Positions 8,148 through 16,059 of a DNA stretch of 64,000 nucleotides are shown piece by piece. Position 1 is the stretch's first letter. The number at the start of each line of letters is the position of its first letter. The DNA comes from MAG-121220-bin8 sp965655865 (lineage in GTDB: Bacteria > Bacteroidota > Bacteroidia > Flavobacteriales > Flavobacteriaceae), in contig CBFHJJ010000003.1 in assembly GCA_965655865.1 (NCBI GenBank), positions 1 through 64,000 on the forward strand. Direction: 5' to 3'. A program made the position numbers and the translations under genes. Below the pieces are notes generated by a model. That model was not told the DNA's origin. It made no database searches and saw nothing but the letters and a program-made list of their open reading frames with translations.

Positions 8148-8663
8148 TTGAAAAAAATTCTATTATTATCGGATACACATAGTTATATAGATGATGGTAT
8201 TATTAAATATGCAAAAAAAGTTGACGAAATATGGCATGCTGGTGATATAGGGAATATTCAGGTTTATGATATCTTAAAAAAAATCACAAAAACAAGAGCT
8301 GTTTATGGAAATATTGACGACCATGTTATAAGGTCATCAATTAAAGAAACTAATACTTTTAATTGTGAAAAATTAAAGATTTCTATGATTCATATAGCTG
8401 GTAAGCCTCCATATTATAATAAAAAAAGTAAATCTTTAATAAAAAAAGAAAATCCTAAAATATTTATATGTGGACATTCTCACATATTAAAAATTGAATT
8501 TGATAAAATTAATAATGTATTATACCTAAATCCTGGTGCCGCAGGTAGGCATGGTTTTCATAATAAAAGAACTATGATAAGATTTGAAATTAATGAAGAT
8601 AAAATTGAAAACATGGAAATAATTGAACTAGGAAATCGTTCAAAGTTATCTCAATCTATTTGA
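8148..8663 (+). CDS. YfcE/MJ0936-type metallophosphoesterase
   Basis: 171 residues. The dinuclear-metal phosphoesterase motifs are in order: LLSDTHSYIDD at the N-terminus, HAGDIGN, VYGNIDDH, and FICGHSHI near residue 108, with LNPGAAG after it. The family hydrolyses phosphodiester or nucleotide substrates in the cytoplasm; the physiological substrate is unknown. Translation appears to begin at TTG 8148, as no in-frame ATG precedes the first beta-strand. The last 18 bases overlap the end of the convergent DUF4293 gene. Confidence 0.88.
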   Translation: MKKILLLSDTHSYIDDGIIKYAKKVDEIWHAGDIGNIQVYDILKKITKTRAVYGNIDDHVIRSSIKETNTFNCEKLKISMIHIAGKPPYYNKKSKSLIKKENPKIFICGHSHILKIEFDKINNVLYLNPGAAGRHGFHNKRTMIRFEINEDKIENMEIIELGNRSKLSQSI

Positions 8664-9050
8664 TGAACTAATTATAGCCTGATCTTTTTTTATAGAACTA
8701 ATTGACATAAAAATTAAGAAAAAAGAGATTAAAAAATATATAAGCCCTGGATCTGTAATTGAAATTTCTAAAGATCTTTCGTCAAATAAATTTATTAATC
8801 CAAATATCAGAGTTAAAGATAGACATCTTAATATGTTTATTTGAAAGTATGGTTTTTTAAACAAAAAAATATTAATCAAAATTATCATTGCTGAAATTTC
8901 AGCAAAGAAATAATCAGTTATATATGGCCTAAAATATCCAAAATAAGATTCAGGCAATGACATTTCTGTATTATTATCAATTAAGGCAACTATTAAAAAA
9001 TTAATAATCACCAATAAGAGCATATAAGCAGATTGAATTCTTTGTATCAT
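8646..9050 (-). CDS. DUF4293 family four-helix membrane protein
   Basis: 134 residues beginning MIQRIQSAYMLLL, the recognisable start of DUF4293 proteins of Bacteroidota. Four hydrophobic stretches are evident (about 7-25, 47-65, 72-90, 101-120), ending in a short polar tail. No function is known. The family often lies next to rho in this phylum, as here, on the opposite strand from the rho gene. Its 3' end overlaps the phosphoesterase by 18 bases. Confidence 0.78.
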   Translation of the reverse strand: MIQRIQSAYMLLLVIINFLIVALIDNNTEMSLPESYFGYFRPYITDYFFAEISAMIILINIFLFKKPYFQINILRCLSLTLIFGLINLFDERSLEISITDPGLIYFLISFFLIFMSISSIKKDQAIISSSNRLR

Positions 9051-9084
9051 AAATTATTTTAAAGCATAAAATTATGTATTTAAA

Positions 9085-9111
9085 TTGATTTAATAAATAA
9101 TTGTATATTTA
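9085..9111 (+). promoter_or_regulatory. Candidate promoter for rho
   Basis: TTG at 9085-9087, a 16-base spacer, then TATATTTA at 9104-9111, one mismatch from TAnnTTTG. It leaves a leader of roughly 75 bases before the rho ATG at 9193. Such a leader could be used for autoregulation of rho, but no structure was recognised in it. Confidence 0.35.
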
Positions 9112-9192
9112 CATTGATTTTATAATCATCCCCACAATTATATATAACGAATTACACTCTTCAACATATTATTATAAACTTAAACAACAAAA

Positions 9193-10671
9193 ATGTTTGA
9201 AATATCTGCATTAAAAGAAAAAAAAATTGCTGAATTACAAGAGATTGCATCTAAACTTGGTATTACTAAGGTTACTGGATTAAAAAAAATGGATTTAGCC
9301 TACAAGATTATTGATCATCATGCTGCTAACCCTAGATTAGGTAAAGAAGAAAATATTCAAAAGAAAAGCATTTCAATTGATAGAAAAGTTTCAAAAAAAG
9401 AAACTAAAAAAGAGGACGTTAAACCAACTGACGAAGTTTCTAAAGATTCTTCTCGCAAAAAAGACAAACCTCATCACAAACCAAATAACTTTGTTAGAAA
9501 AGAAAGAAATCACAATAAAGACAATCGAAACAGGTATAAAGAGCCTGATTTTGAATTTGATGGAATAATAGAAAGTGAAGGGGTTTTAGATATAATGCAA
9601 GAAGGATATGGATTTTTAAGATCATCCGACTATAACTATTTGACATCTCCCGACGATATTTATGTTTCACAATCTCAAGTAAGATTATTTGGGTTAAAAA
9701 CTGGAGATACTGTTTTAGGACATGTTAGACCGCCTAAAGAAGGTGAAAAATATTTCCCTTTAATTAAAGTGTCATTAATAAATGGATTAAGCCCTAATAT
9801 TGTAAGAGATAGAGTTTCATTTGAACATTTAACTCCTTTGTTCCCAGATGAAAAATTTAATATTGCTGATAAAAGCAGTACAATTTCAACTAGAATAATG
9901 GATTTGTTTTCACCTATTGGTAAAGGACAAAGAGGAATGATAGTTTCTCAGCCAAAAACAGGTAAAACAATGTTATTAAAAGATGTAGCCAATGCAATAG
10001 CAGCTAACCATCCTGAAGTTTATCAAATCATCCTTTTAATTGACGAAAGACCTGAGGAAGTAACTGATATGCAAAGAAATGTTAAAGGTGAAGTAGTAGC
10101 TTCTACCTTTGATGAGCCTGCAGATAGACACGTAAAAGTGGCAAATATTGTTTTAGAAAAAGCTAAAAGATTAGTTGAATGCGGTCACGACGTAGTAATA
10201 CTATTAGATTCAATAACTAGATTAGCCAGAGCATATAATACTGTTCAGCCAGCATCTGGCAAAATCCTAAGTGGTGGTGTTGATGCTAATGCTCTTCACA
10301 AGCCCAAAAGATTTTTTGGAGCTGCAAGAAATATTGAAGGAGGAGGTTCTCTTTCAATTATAGCTACTGCATTAACTGAAACTGGTTCAAAGATGGATGA
10401 AGTAATTTTTGAAGAATTTAAAGGAACTGGTAATATGGAATTACAATTAGATAGAAGAATTTCTAATAGAAGAATATTTCCTGCAATTGACTTAGTTTCA
10501 TCTGGAACTAGACGTGACGATTTATTATTAGATGAAAATACTATCCAAAGAATGTGGATAATGAGGAAGTATCTAGCAGATATGAATCCAGTTGAAGCAA
10601 TGGAATTTATTAATGATAGAATAAAAAGATCTCTTAACAATGAAGAGTTTCTTATTTCTATGAATTCTTAA
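9193..10671 (+). CDS. rho: Transcription termination factor Rho
   Basis: 492 residues. An N-terminal SAP-like Rho_N domain (about 1-45) is followed by a charged, Lys/Glu/Asn-rich spacer (about 50-115), then the RNA-binding cold-shock-like domain with EGYGFLRSSDYNY and the hexameric ATPase core: Walker A SQPKTGKTM, Walker B VVILLDSITRLARAYN, and the R-loop-containing KPKRFFGAARNIEGGGS. It stops transcription of untranslated RNA using ATP. The charged spacer is common in Bacteroidota Rho and may bind RNA. The gene ends ten bases from the convergent rpsT. Confidence 0.97.
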   Translation: MFEISALKEKKIAELQEIASKLGITKVTGLKKMDLAYKIIDHHAANPRLGKEENIQKKSISIDRKVSKKETKKEDVKPTDEVSKDSSRKKDKPHHKPNNFVRKERNHNKDNRNRYKEPDFEFDGIIESEGVLDIMQEGYGFLRSSDYNYLTSPDDIYVSQSQVRLFGLKTGDTVLGHVRPPKEGEKYFPLIKVSLINGLSPNIVRDRVSFEHLTPLFPDEKFNIADKSSTISTRIMDLFSPIGKGQRGMIVSQPKTGKTMLLKDVANAIAANHPEVYQIILLIDERPEEVTDMQRNVKGEVVASTFDEPADRHVKVANIVLEKAKRLVECGHDVVILLDSITRLARAYNTVQPASGKILSGGVDANALHKPKRFFGAARNIEGGGSLSIIATALTETGSKMDEVIFEEFKGTGNMELQLDRRISNRRIFPAIDLVSSGTRRDDLLLDENTIQRMWIMRKYLADMNPVEAMEFINDRIKRSLNNEEFLISMNS

Positions 10672-10681
10672 TTATAAAAAA

Positions 10682-10933
10682 TTATAAAGAAGAAACTTGC
10701 TTTGTAAGCTTAGATTTAAGATTAGCAGCTTTATTAGCATGAATAATGTTATTCTTAACTAATTTATCAAGCATTGAAACAACAGACGGTAAAAGTTTCT
10801 TAGCTTCTTTTTTAGCACTTAAATCTTTAAGCTTTTTAATAGCGTTTCTAGTAGCTTTGTGCTGAACCTTATTTCTAAGTTTAACAGCTTCATTTCTTCT
10901 AATTCTTTTTAACGCTGATTTATGATTAGCCAT
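10682..10933 (-). CDS. rpsT: 30S ribosomal protein S20
   Basis: 83 residues, Lys/Arg/Ala rich, starting MANHKSALKRIRRNE, the standard S20 start, and built from helices that bind 16S rRNA. The usual length is 80-90. It begins only 13 bases after the 3' end of the tRNA-Glu gene on the same strand, so both probably come from the promoter at 11034-11064 and are separated by tRNA 3' processing. Confidence 0.96.
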   Translation of the reverse strand: MANHKSALKRIRRNEAVKLRNKVQHKATRNAIKKLKDLSAKKEAKKLLPSVVSMLDKLVKNNIIHANKAANLKSKLTKQVSSL

Positions 10934-10946
10934 ATTATTTATTTAG

Positions 10947-11018
10947 TAGCCCGTAGGGGAATCGAACCCCTCTTACCAGGATGAAAACCTGGCGTCCTAG
11001 CCGATAGACGAACGGGCC
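10947..11018 (-). tRNA. tRNA-Glu (anticodon UUC)
   Basis: On the minus strand this 72-base region folds as a cloverleaf. The acceptor is GGCCCGT with ACGGGCT (one G-T at the first pair), the anticodon stem is CCAGG/CCTGG around the loop TTTTCAT giving anticodon TTC, and the T arm is GAGGGGTTCGATTCCCCT. The discriminator is A and CCA is not encoded, so it must be added afterwards. Confidence 0.95.
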
Positions 11019-11033
11019 TATTAAAAACGAATG

Positions 11034-11064
11034 CAAATGTAATTGAAAGGATACAAACTTGCAA
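11034..11064 (-). promoter_or_regulatory. Promoter for tRNA-Glu and rpsT
   Basis: On the minus strand TTG (11064-11062), a 20-base spacer and TACATTTG (11041-11034) match the flavobacterial consensus exactly. The tRNA 5' end is about 16 bases downstream. Confidence 0.7.
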
Positions 11065-11095
11065 CATAATTTTTTTATTTATAAAATCTTGTGAA

Positions 11096-12574
11096 TCAAT
11101 AAGCCTTTGCAAACAATACTCTTTGAGAAGATGGCTTATTTGAATAGATACATTTTCCTGAATCTTTTGTTGTATTTAAAGGAATACATCTAATAGTTGC
11201 TTTAGTTTCTTTTTTTATTTTTTCTTCAGTTTCTGCTGTTCCATCCCAATGAGCTGATATAAATCCGCCTTTTTCGTTTAAAATAGATTTGAATTCATCA
11301 TAATCATTCACAACTCTTACATTATTTTCGGTAAATGTCTTTGCTTTAGAAAATAAATTACTTTGAATATCTTCAAGCAAAAAATCAATTTTATCAAAAA
11401 CTTCATCAAATTCAATTATTTCCTTTTGCATTTTATCTCTTCTAAAAATTTCTAATGTTGAATTCTCTAAATCTTTTGGCCCAACAGCTATTCTGATTGG
11501 AACTCCTTTAATTTCATGCTCATTAAATTTGAATCCTGGCTTGTGAGTATCTCTTTTATCAAATAAAACAGAAATATTTTTGGATCTAAGTTTTTCGATT
11601 ATCGGATTAACTTTTGAACAAATTAGATCAAATTGTTCATCAGATCTGTATATTGGAATAATAACAACTTGAACAGGGGCTAACTTTGGAGGCAGAACTA
11701 AACCGTTATCATCAGAGTGAGTCATAATTAGAGCCCCCATCAATCTTGTTGAAACTCCCCAGGAAGTTGCCCACACATAATCTAAAGAACCAGTTTTATT
11801 TGCAAATTTAACATCAAATGCTTTTGCGAAATTCTGACCTAAAAAATGAGAAGTTCCAGCCTGCAATGCTTTACCATCTTGCATTAAAGCTTCAATACAA
11901 TAAGTTTCCTCTGCTCCAGCAAATCTTTCACTTTCTGATTTGAGTCCCTTGATTACAGGAATTCCCATAAAATTTTGAGCAAATTCAGCATAAATATTAT
12001 TCATCAGTTTAGCTTCATCCAAAGCTTCTTGTTTTGTAGAATGAGCTGTATGACCTTCTTGCCATAAAAACTCAGCAGTTCTCAAAAATAATCGAGTTCT
12101 CATTTCCCATCTCACAACATTAGCCCACTGATTTATTAATATAGGTAAATCTCTGTATGATTGAATCCAATTTTTATAAGTGTTCCAAATAATTGCTTCG
12201 CTGGTTGGTCTTACAATTAATTCTTCTTCAAGCTTAGCTTTTTCATCGACAATTAATTTTCCAGGATTTTCATCATCATTTTTTAATCTGTAGTGAGTAA
12301 CTACAGCACACTCTTTCGCAAATCCTTCAGCATTTTTTTCTTCAGCTTCAAATAAACTTTTCGGAACAAAAAGAGGAAAGTAGGCATTTTGATGACCAGT
12401 CTCTTTAAACATTTTATCGAGTTGGGCCTGCATTTTCTCCCAAATAGCATAACCATACGGTTTTATCACCATGCAACCTCTTACAGATGAGTTTTCAGCT
12501 AAATCAGCTTTAACTACTAACTCGTTGTACCATCTTGAATAATCTTCTTCTCTTTTAGTTAACTTTTTAGACAT
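11096..12574 (-). CDS. proS: Prolyl-tRNA synthetase, archaeal/eukaryotic (type 3) form
   Basis: 492 residues. This class II synthetase charges tRNA-Pro. It lacks the large editing insertion of the E. coli form and ends in a C-terminal tyrosine (FAKAY), both typical of the type 3 enzyme. Visible motifs are RGCMVIKPYGYAIWE, the motif 2 region RWEMRTRLFLRTAEFLWQEGHTAH, the GTSHFLGQNFAKAF block and motif 3 DDNGLVLPPKLAPVQVV. The anticodon-binding domain and zinc-like C-terminal domain follow. Type 3 ProRS is widespread in Bacteroidota. The ATG start is at 12574; the flanking lipoprotein gene is divergent. Confidence 0.96.
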   Translation of the reverse strand: MSKKLTKREEDYSRWYNELVVKADLAENSSVRGCMVIKPYGYAIWEKMQAQLDKMFKETGHQNAYFPLFVPKSLFEAEEKNAEGFAKECAVVTHYRLKNDDENPGKLIVDEKAKLEEELIVRPTSEAIIWNTYKNWIQSYRDLPILINQWANVVRWEMRTRLFLRTAEFLWQEGHTAHSTKQEALDEAKLMNNIYAEFAQNFMGIPVIKGLKSESERFAGAEETYCIEALMQDGKALQAGTSHFLGQNFAKAFDVKFANKTGSLDYVWATSWGVSTRLMGALIMTHSDDNGLVLPPKLAPVQVVIIPIYRSDEQFDLICSKVNPIIEKLRSKNISVLFDKRDTHKPGFKFNEHEIKGVPIRIAVGPKDLENSTLEIFRRDKMQKEIIEFDEVFDKIDFLLEDIQSNLFSKAKTFTENNVRVVNDYDEFKSILNEKGGFISAHWDGTAETEEKIKKETKATIRCIPLNTTKDSGKCIYSNKPSSQRVLFAKAY

Positions 12575-12577
12575 GAA

Positions 12578-12608
12578 TTGTTATTGGCATAATTATTGAT
12601 TAATTTTA
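12578..12608 (+). promoter_or_regulatory. Candidate promoter for the Tyr/Gly-rich lipoprotein gene
   Basis: TTG at 12578-12580, a 20-base spacer, then TAATTTTA at 12601-12608, one mismatch from TAnnTTTG. It sits in the short divergent gap with proS. Confidence 0.35.
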
Positions 12609-12640
12609 AGTATTGCTAAATTAATTAAATTATAAATAAA

Positions 12641-13819
12641 ATGAGATACTTAATAATATTACTTTTTACATTATCCTTAATTAGCTGTGGACCTTTAAAT
12701 TCAATTAACTCAACTACAAATGACGGTATTTATGGAAGTAATGTTGAGGTTTCAAGTAATAATAGTGCTTTTTATAAAAATTATTTTGAGCAAAAATCAG
12801 ATGAATTAGGTATTAATAGTTCTATTAATGATTCAGTTCTCACAGACATAAGTTCTTACTCTTCTAATTCAAATATTTCTTACACAAATAGTAATGGTTC
12901 TTGGGGAGATATTCCAACCTCTGTAAATATAATTATTAGAGATCGTTATGTTTACAAACCCTACATGAATTATTACCCATATGGATATAATTGGTATGAC
13001 AATTATATGTATAGCTATTGGAATAGATGGTACTCACCTTGGGGATTTAACTACCCAAGATATAGAAATGGATATGGATATGGATATGGATATGGATATG
13101 GATATGGATATGGAATGTGGAATAACTGGTGGCATCCATACTACAACGGACCAGATTATAATGACCCTTATTATTACAGAAGTGATAATAGAGTTGCTTA
13201 CATGAATGGTGCCAGAGGTTCTTTGTATTCAACTGATAAAAGAATTCTTGAAAATTCATCTAAGTCAAACTTTACAACAAATTATAACATTGGAAGGAAC
13301 GATAGTAAAATAGAAAATTCTCAAACTGGAGAAAAAAAAGAAAAATTAGAACAAATAAAAAACAGAAATATAAATAGAGTTTATTATGCTCTCAAAAATA
13401 GTCAAGGCAGAGTAGGACCAGCTAGAGGATACCAAAACAGAGGTGAAGTTGAAAATTATGGTAATTCTGCATCCGATAACAAATCAAAATCTAATTTTCA
13501 ACCAAGTAAATACGGATCCAATACAAGATCATATGATGTATCCAGATCTAGTAAAAGTTCTTTAAACAAAGGAAGAGTATATTCTAGACCCGAAAGCAGA
13601 AGTAATAATTCAAGCAATACAAGAAGTTATTCTAGACCTGAAAGTAATAGTAGTAAAGCTAGAAATTATTCAAGATCTAGTTCAAACACTTCATCTAGCT
13701 CAAGAAACTCTAGACCAACTTACACTCCACCATCTAGTTCATCGAGATCAAGTGTTGGTAATGTAAGTAGCGGTGGATCTTCTGGAAGATCAGGTAGTGT
13801 ATCTAGGGGCAAAAGATAA
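12641..13819 (+). CDS. Tyr/Gly- and Ser/Arg-rich surface lipoprotein of unknown function
   Basis: 392 residues. A lipoprotein signal is clear (hydrophobic residues 3-14, lipobox LISC, Cys16). After a Ser/Asn-rich stretch comes an aromatic segment (about 105-190) rich in Tyr, Trp and Pro, with a GY dipeptide run near 143-157 written by a DNA hexamer repeat. A charged linker leads to a long disordered tail of Ser, Arg, Asn and Tyr ending SVSRGKR. No enzymatic motif is seen. The composition suggests a flexible, possibly adhesive or glycan-interacting outer-membrane lipoprotein; that is inference. It is followed after eight bases by the FadL-like porin gene, probably in one operon. Confidence 0.8.
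   Translation: MRYLIILLFTLSLISCGPLNSINSTTNDGIYGSNVEVSSNNSAFYKNYFEQKSDELGINSSINDSVLTDISSYSSNSNISYTNSNGSWGDIPTSVNIIIRDRYVYKPYMNYYPYGYNWYDNYMYSYWNRWYSPWGFNYPRYRNGYGYGYGYGYGYGYGMWNNWWHPYYNGPDYNDPYYYRSDNRVAYMNGARGSLYSTDKRILENSSKSNFTTNYNIGRNDSKIENSQTGEKKEKLEQIKNRNINRVYYALKNSQGRVGPARGYQNRGEVENYGNSASDNKSKSNFQPSKYGSNTRSYDVSRSSKSSLNKGRVYSRPESRSNNSSNTRSYSRPESNSSKARNYSRSSSNTSSSSRNSRPTYTPPSSSSRSSVGNVSSGGSSGRSGSVSRGKR
13068..13114 (+). repeat. Hexanucleotide microsatellite (ATGGAT)n inside the lipoprotein gene
   Basis: Seven perfect tandem copies of ATGGAT plus five further bases span 47 bases. Read in frame they encode alternating Gly and Tyr. Because the unit is six bases, copy-number changes would alter the protein by two residues at a time without shifting the frame. 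Confidence 0.95.
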
Positions 13820-13827
13820 TACCTTAA

Positions 13828-15327
13828 ATGTTACAAAGAAATTTTTCATTTTTTTTATTAATTTTTTCATTTTCGTTAAACTCGCAAAGTTTAAATGACT
13901 TTTTGAAAATATCTTTAGATAATCCAATTGGTTCCGCTAGGTTTGAATCAATGGGAGGTGCCTTTGGTGCCCTTGGTGGTGATTTATCAGCAATTAACGT
14001 TAACCCTGCTGGTAGTGCTGTTTTCAACGATAATCAATATGAGTTTACACTTTCTAACAGTAAAAAATCAACTAAATCGTATTTTTATTCTGATACATCT
14101 ATAAAAAGTAAAAATAAATTTAGTGGTAATCAAGGTGGTGGAGTTTGGGTTTTTAAAAATTATGGAGGGGGAAATGTTAATAAAATATCTTTTAGTGTAA
14201 ATGCACAAACTAATAATTCATATTATGATAATTTTGAAATAAAAGGCAGAAATCAATCTAATTCAATCGATAAATTTTTCCTTAATAACTCAGATGGAGT
14301 TACCATTTCAGACCTAAGTGTTGGTACAAATGAAACCACTTCAGAGGTGTATAAATTTCTCGGAGAGTATTATGGTTTTTCTGCTCAACAAGCATTTTTA
14401 GCTTATCAAGGATATTTAATTGACTTTGATGATTTAAATAATAATTTCTATTCTCTCGCACTTTACAACAGTGGAGTTGATCAACAATACACAAGTGACT
14501 CTAAAGGTTTCAATAATAAATACAATTTAAATATAGCAATTCAATTTCAGGAAGATTTTTATTTTGGACTAAACATTAACACACACGAAATTTTTATAGA
14601 AAACTACACGAGACATTTCGAATCAAATTTTGATGAAGATTCAGCAATAAAATCAATTTTATATGAAAATAGACTCACAACTTATGGTGAAGGTTTTTCT
14701 TTTCAGATTGGTGCATTAAGAAAATTTAATAAATTAAGAATTGGGGTTTCCTATCAATCACCAACCTGGTACACTCTTTGGGACGAAACAACACAATATT
14801 TAGAAACCGAATCAGTTGATGTAAATGGGTTAAAATACAGAGATATAGTTGATCCTAGAATATCAAATTTATATCCAAAATATAAACTAATTTCTCCTTC
14901 TTCTTTGACGTTGAGTTCAGCCTTAATTATTGGAAAAATTGGATTAATAAGTTTTGATGTGATATCTAAAGATTATACCAAAATAAAAATCAAACCAAAG
15001 AATGATTTTTCTGATTCTAACAACTTAATTAAATCTCAACTGCAAAGCACCTTGAATTTTAAAATTGGTTCCGAGATTAGATTGAATAAATTAAGTTTAA
15101 GAGCTGGTTTTAATTCAATAGAGAACCCATATGTAAACTTAACAGAAGATATTAGTTCTTACTCTTTCGGAGTTGGGTATGATTTTGGAAACACACTGAT
15201 TAATTTATCGCATAAAACAATAGAACAAACTAAAAATCATCAATTATTTGATACTGGGTTAACAGACACAGCGACATTAGAATCAACTAACTCAATTTCA
15301 TCATTATCGATTGTATTTAAATTTTAG
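13828..15327 (+). CDS. OmpP1/FadL/TodX family outer-membrane channel
   Basis: 499 residues. A signal peptide (MLQRNFSFFLLIFSFSLNSQS) is followed by the family hallmark region FESMGGAFGALGGDLSAINVNPAG, the N-terminal hatch of FadL-like barrels. The rest is amphipathic beta-strands with aromatic residues, and the protein ends SSLSIVFKF with a C-terminal Phe, the usual outer-membrane barrel signature. Members let hydrophobic compounds such as fatty acids or aromatics across the outer membrane. The actual substrate is unknown. The gene is eight bases behind the Tyr/Gly-rich lipoprotein gene. Confidence 0.88.
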   Translation: MLQRNFSFFLLIFSFSLNSQSLNDFLKISLDNPIGSARFESMGGAFGALGGDLSAINVNPAGSAVFNDNQYEFTLSNSKKSTKSYFYSDTSIKSKNKFSGNQGGGVWVFKNYGGGNVNKISFSVNAQTNNSYYDNFEIKGRNQSNSIDKFFLNNSDGVTISDLSVGTNETTSEVYKFLGEYYGFSAQQAFLAYQGYLIDFDDLNNNFYSLALYNSGVDQQYTSDSKGFNNKYNLNIAIQFQEDFYFGLNINTHEIFIENYTRHFESNFDEDSAIKSILYENRLTTYGEGFSFQIGALRKFNKLRIGVSYQSPTWYTLWDETTQYLETESVDVNGLKYRDIVDPRISNLYPKYKLISPSSLTLSSALIIGKIGLISFDVISKDYTKIKIKPKNDFSDSNNLIKSQLQSTLNFKIGSEIRLNKLSLRAGFNSIENPYVNLTEDISSYSFGVGYDFGNTLINLSHKTIEQTKNHQLFDTGLTDTATLESTNSISSLSIVFKF

Positions 15328-15345
15328 AATTAATTAATCTTTATA

Positions 15346-15353
15346 TAACTTTG
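15346..15353 (+). promoter_or_regulatory. -7 element upstream of folE
   Basis: TAACTTTG is an exact TAnnTTTG match 20 bases before the folE ATG. No good -33 TTG is seen. A 7-base inverted repeat (TTGTAAA, four-base loop, TTTACAA) begins inside this element at 15351 and runs to 15368, so it would cover the transcription start. Confidence 0.4.
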
Positions 15354-15373
15354 TAAACTGATTTACAACCAAT

Positions 15374-16042
15374 ATGAAATACGAAAAATTTTTTGAAGAA
15401 CAAGTAGATGTTGTTGGAGATGATCATTTAGGCTCTTCACCTGACACTCCATTAAGAGATGATGCGTTCGAAATAAGTGACGAAGAAAAAATATCAATCA
15501 TTGAAAAAAATGTTTATAATATTTTAGAAACAATTGGAATGGACCTTACAGACGATAGTCTAAAAGGTACCCCTAAAAGAGTTGCTAAAGCTTGGGTTAA
15601 TGAATTATTTGGAGGATTAAATCCAGACAAAATGCCAAAAGCCTCAACATTTGACAATAAATATTTGTATAAAGAGATGTTGGTTGAAAAAAATATAACA
15701 GTATATTCTACTTGTGAACATCATTTGTTGCCAATAATAGGTAAGGCTCACGTAGCATACTTTTCAAAAGGAAATGTAATTGGTTTATCTAAAATGAATA
15801 GAATTGTAGATTATTTTTCAAAACGTCCCCAAGTTCAGGAAAGACTAACTATCCAAATAGTGAAAGCTTTACAAGAAGCACTAGACACTAAAGATGTTGC
15901 ATGTGTTATAGATGCTAAACATTTATGTGTGAATTCTAGAGGAATAAAGGACGTCGATTGTAGCACGGTTACTGCTGAATTTGGAGGTAAGTTTAAAGAT
16001 AAAAATGTTAAAAGAGAATTTTTAGGTTATATTAGTAATTAA
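15374..16042 (+). CDS. folE: GTP cyclohydrolase I
   Basis: 222 residues. It converts GTP to dihydroneopterin triphosphate, the first step of folate (and queuosine) synthesis. Zinc-binding STCEHHLLP and HLCVNSRG are intact, with GLSKMNRIVDYFSKRPQVQERL and the C-terminal REFLGYI. The acidic N-terminal extension is usual for the decameric bacterial enzyme. It stands 46 bases after the porin with its own -7 element, and is followed 17 bases later by cysS. Confidence 0.97.
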   Translation: MKYEKFFEEQVDVVGDDHLGSSPDTPLRDDAFEISDEEKISIIEKNVYNILETIGMDLTDDSLKGTPKRVAKAWVNELFGGLNPDKMPKASTFDNKYLYKEMLVEKNITVYSTCEHHLLPIIGKAHVAYFSKGNVIGLSKMNRIVDYFSKRPQVQERLTIQIVKALQEALDTKDVACVIDAKHLCVNSRGIKDVDCSTVTAEFGGKFKDKNVKREFLGYISN

Positions 16043-16059
16043 AGCTGAAATAATTTGAA

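Noticed and set aside
10660..10692. AT-only hairpin between rho and rpsT
   Set aside because: A TTATAA/TTATAA stem without GC pairs is expected by chance in this composition and was not called a terminator.
12981..13259. Overlapping frames on both strands rich in Met-Asp and His-Ile dipeptides
   Set aside because: They are shadow readings of the ATGGAT repeat inside the lipoprotein gene.
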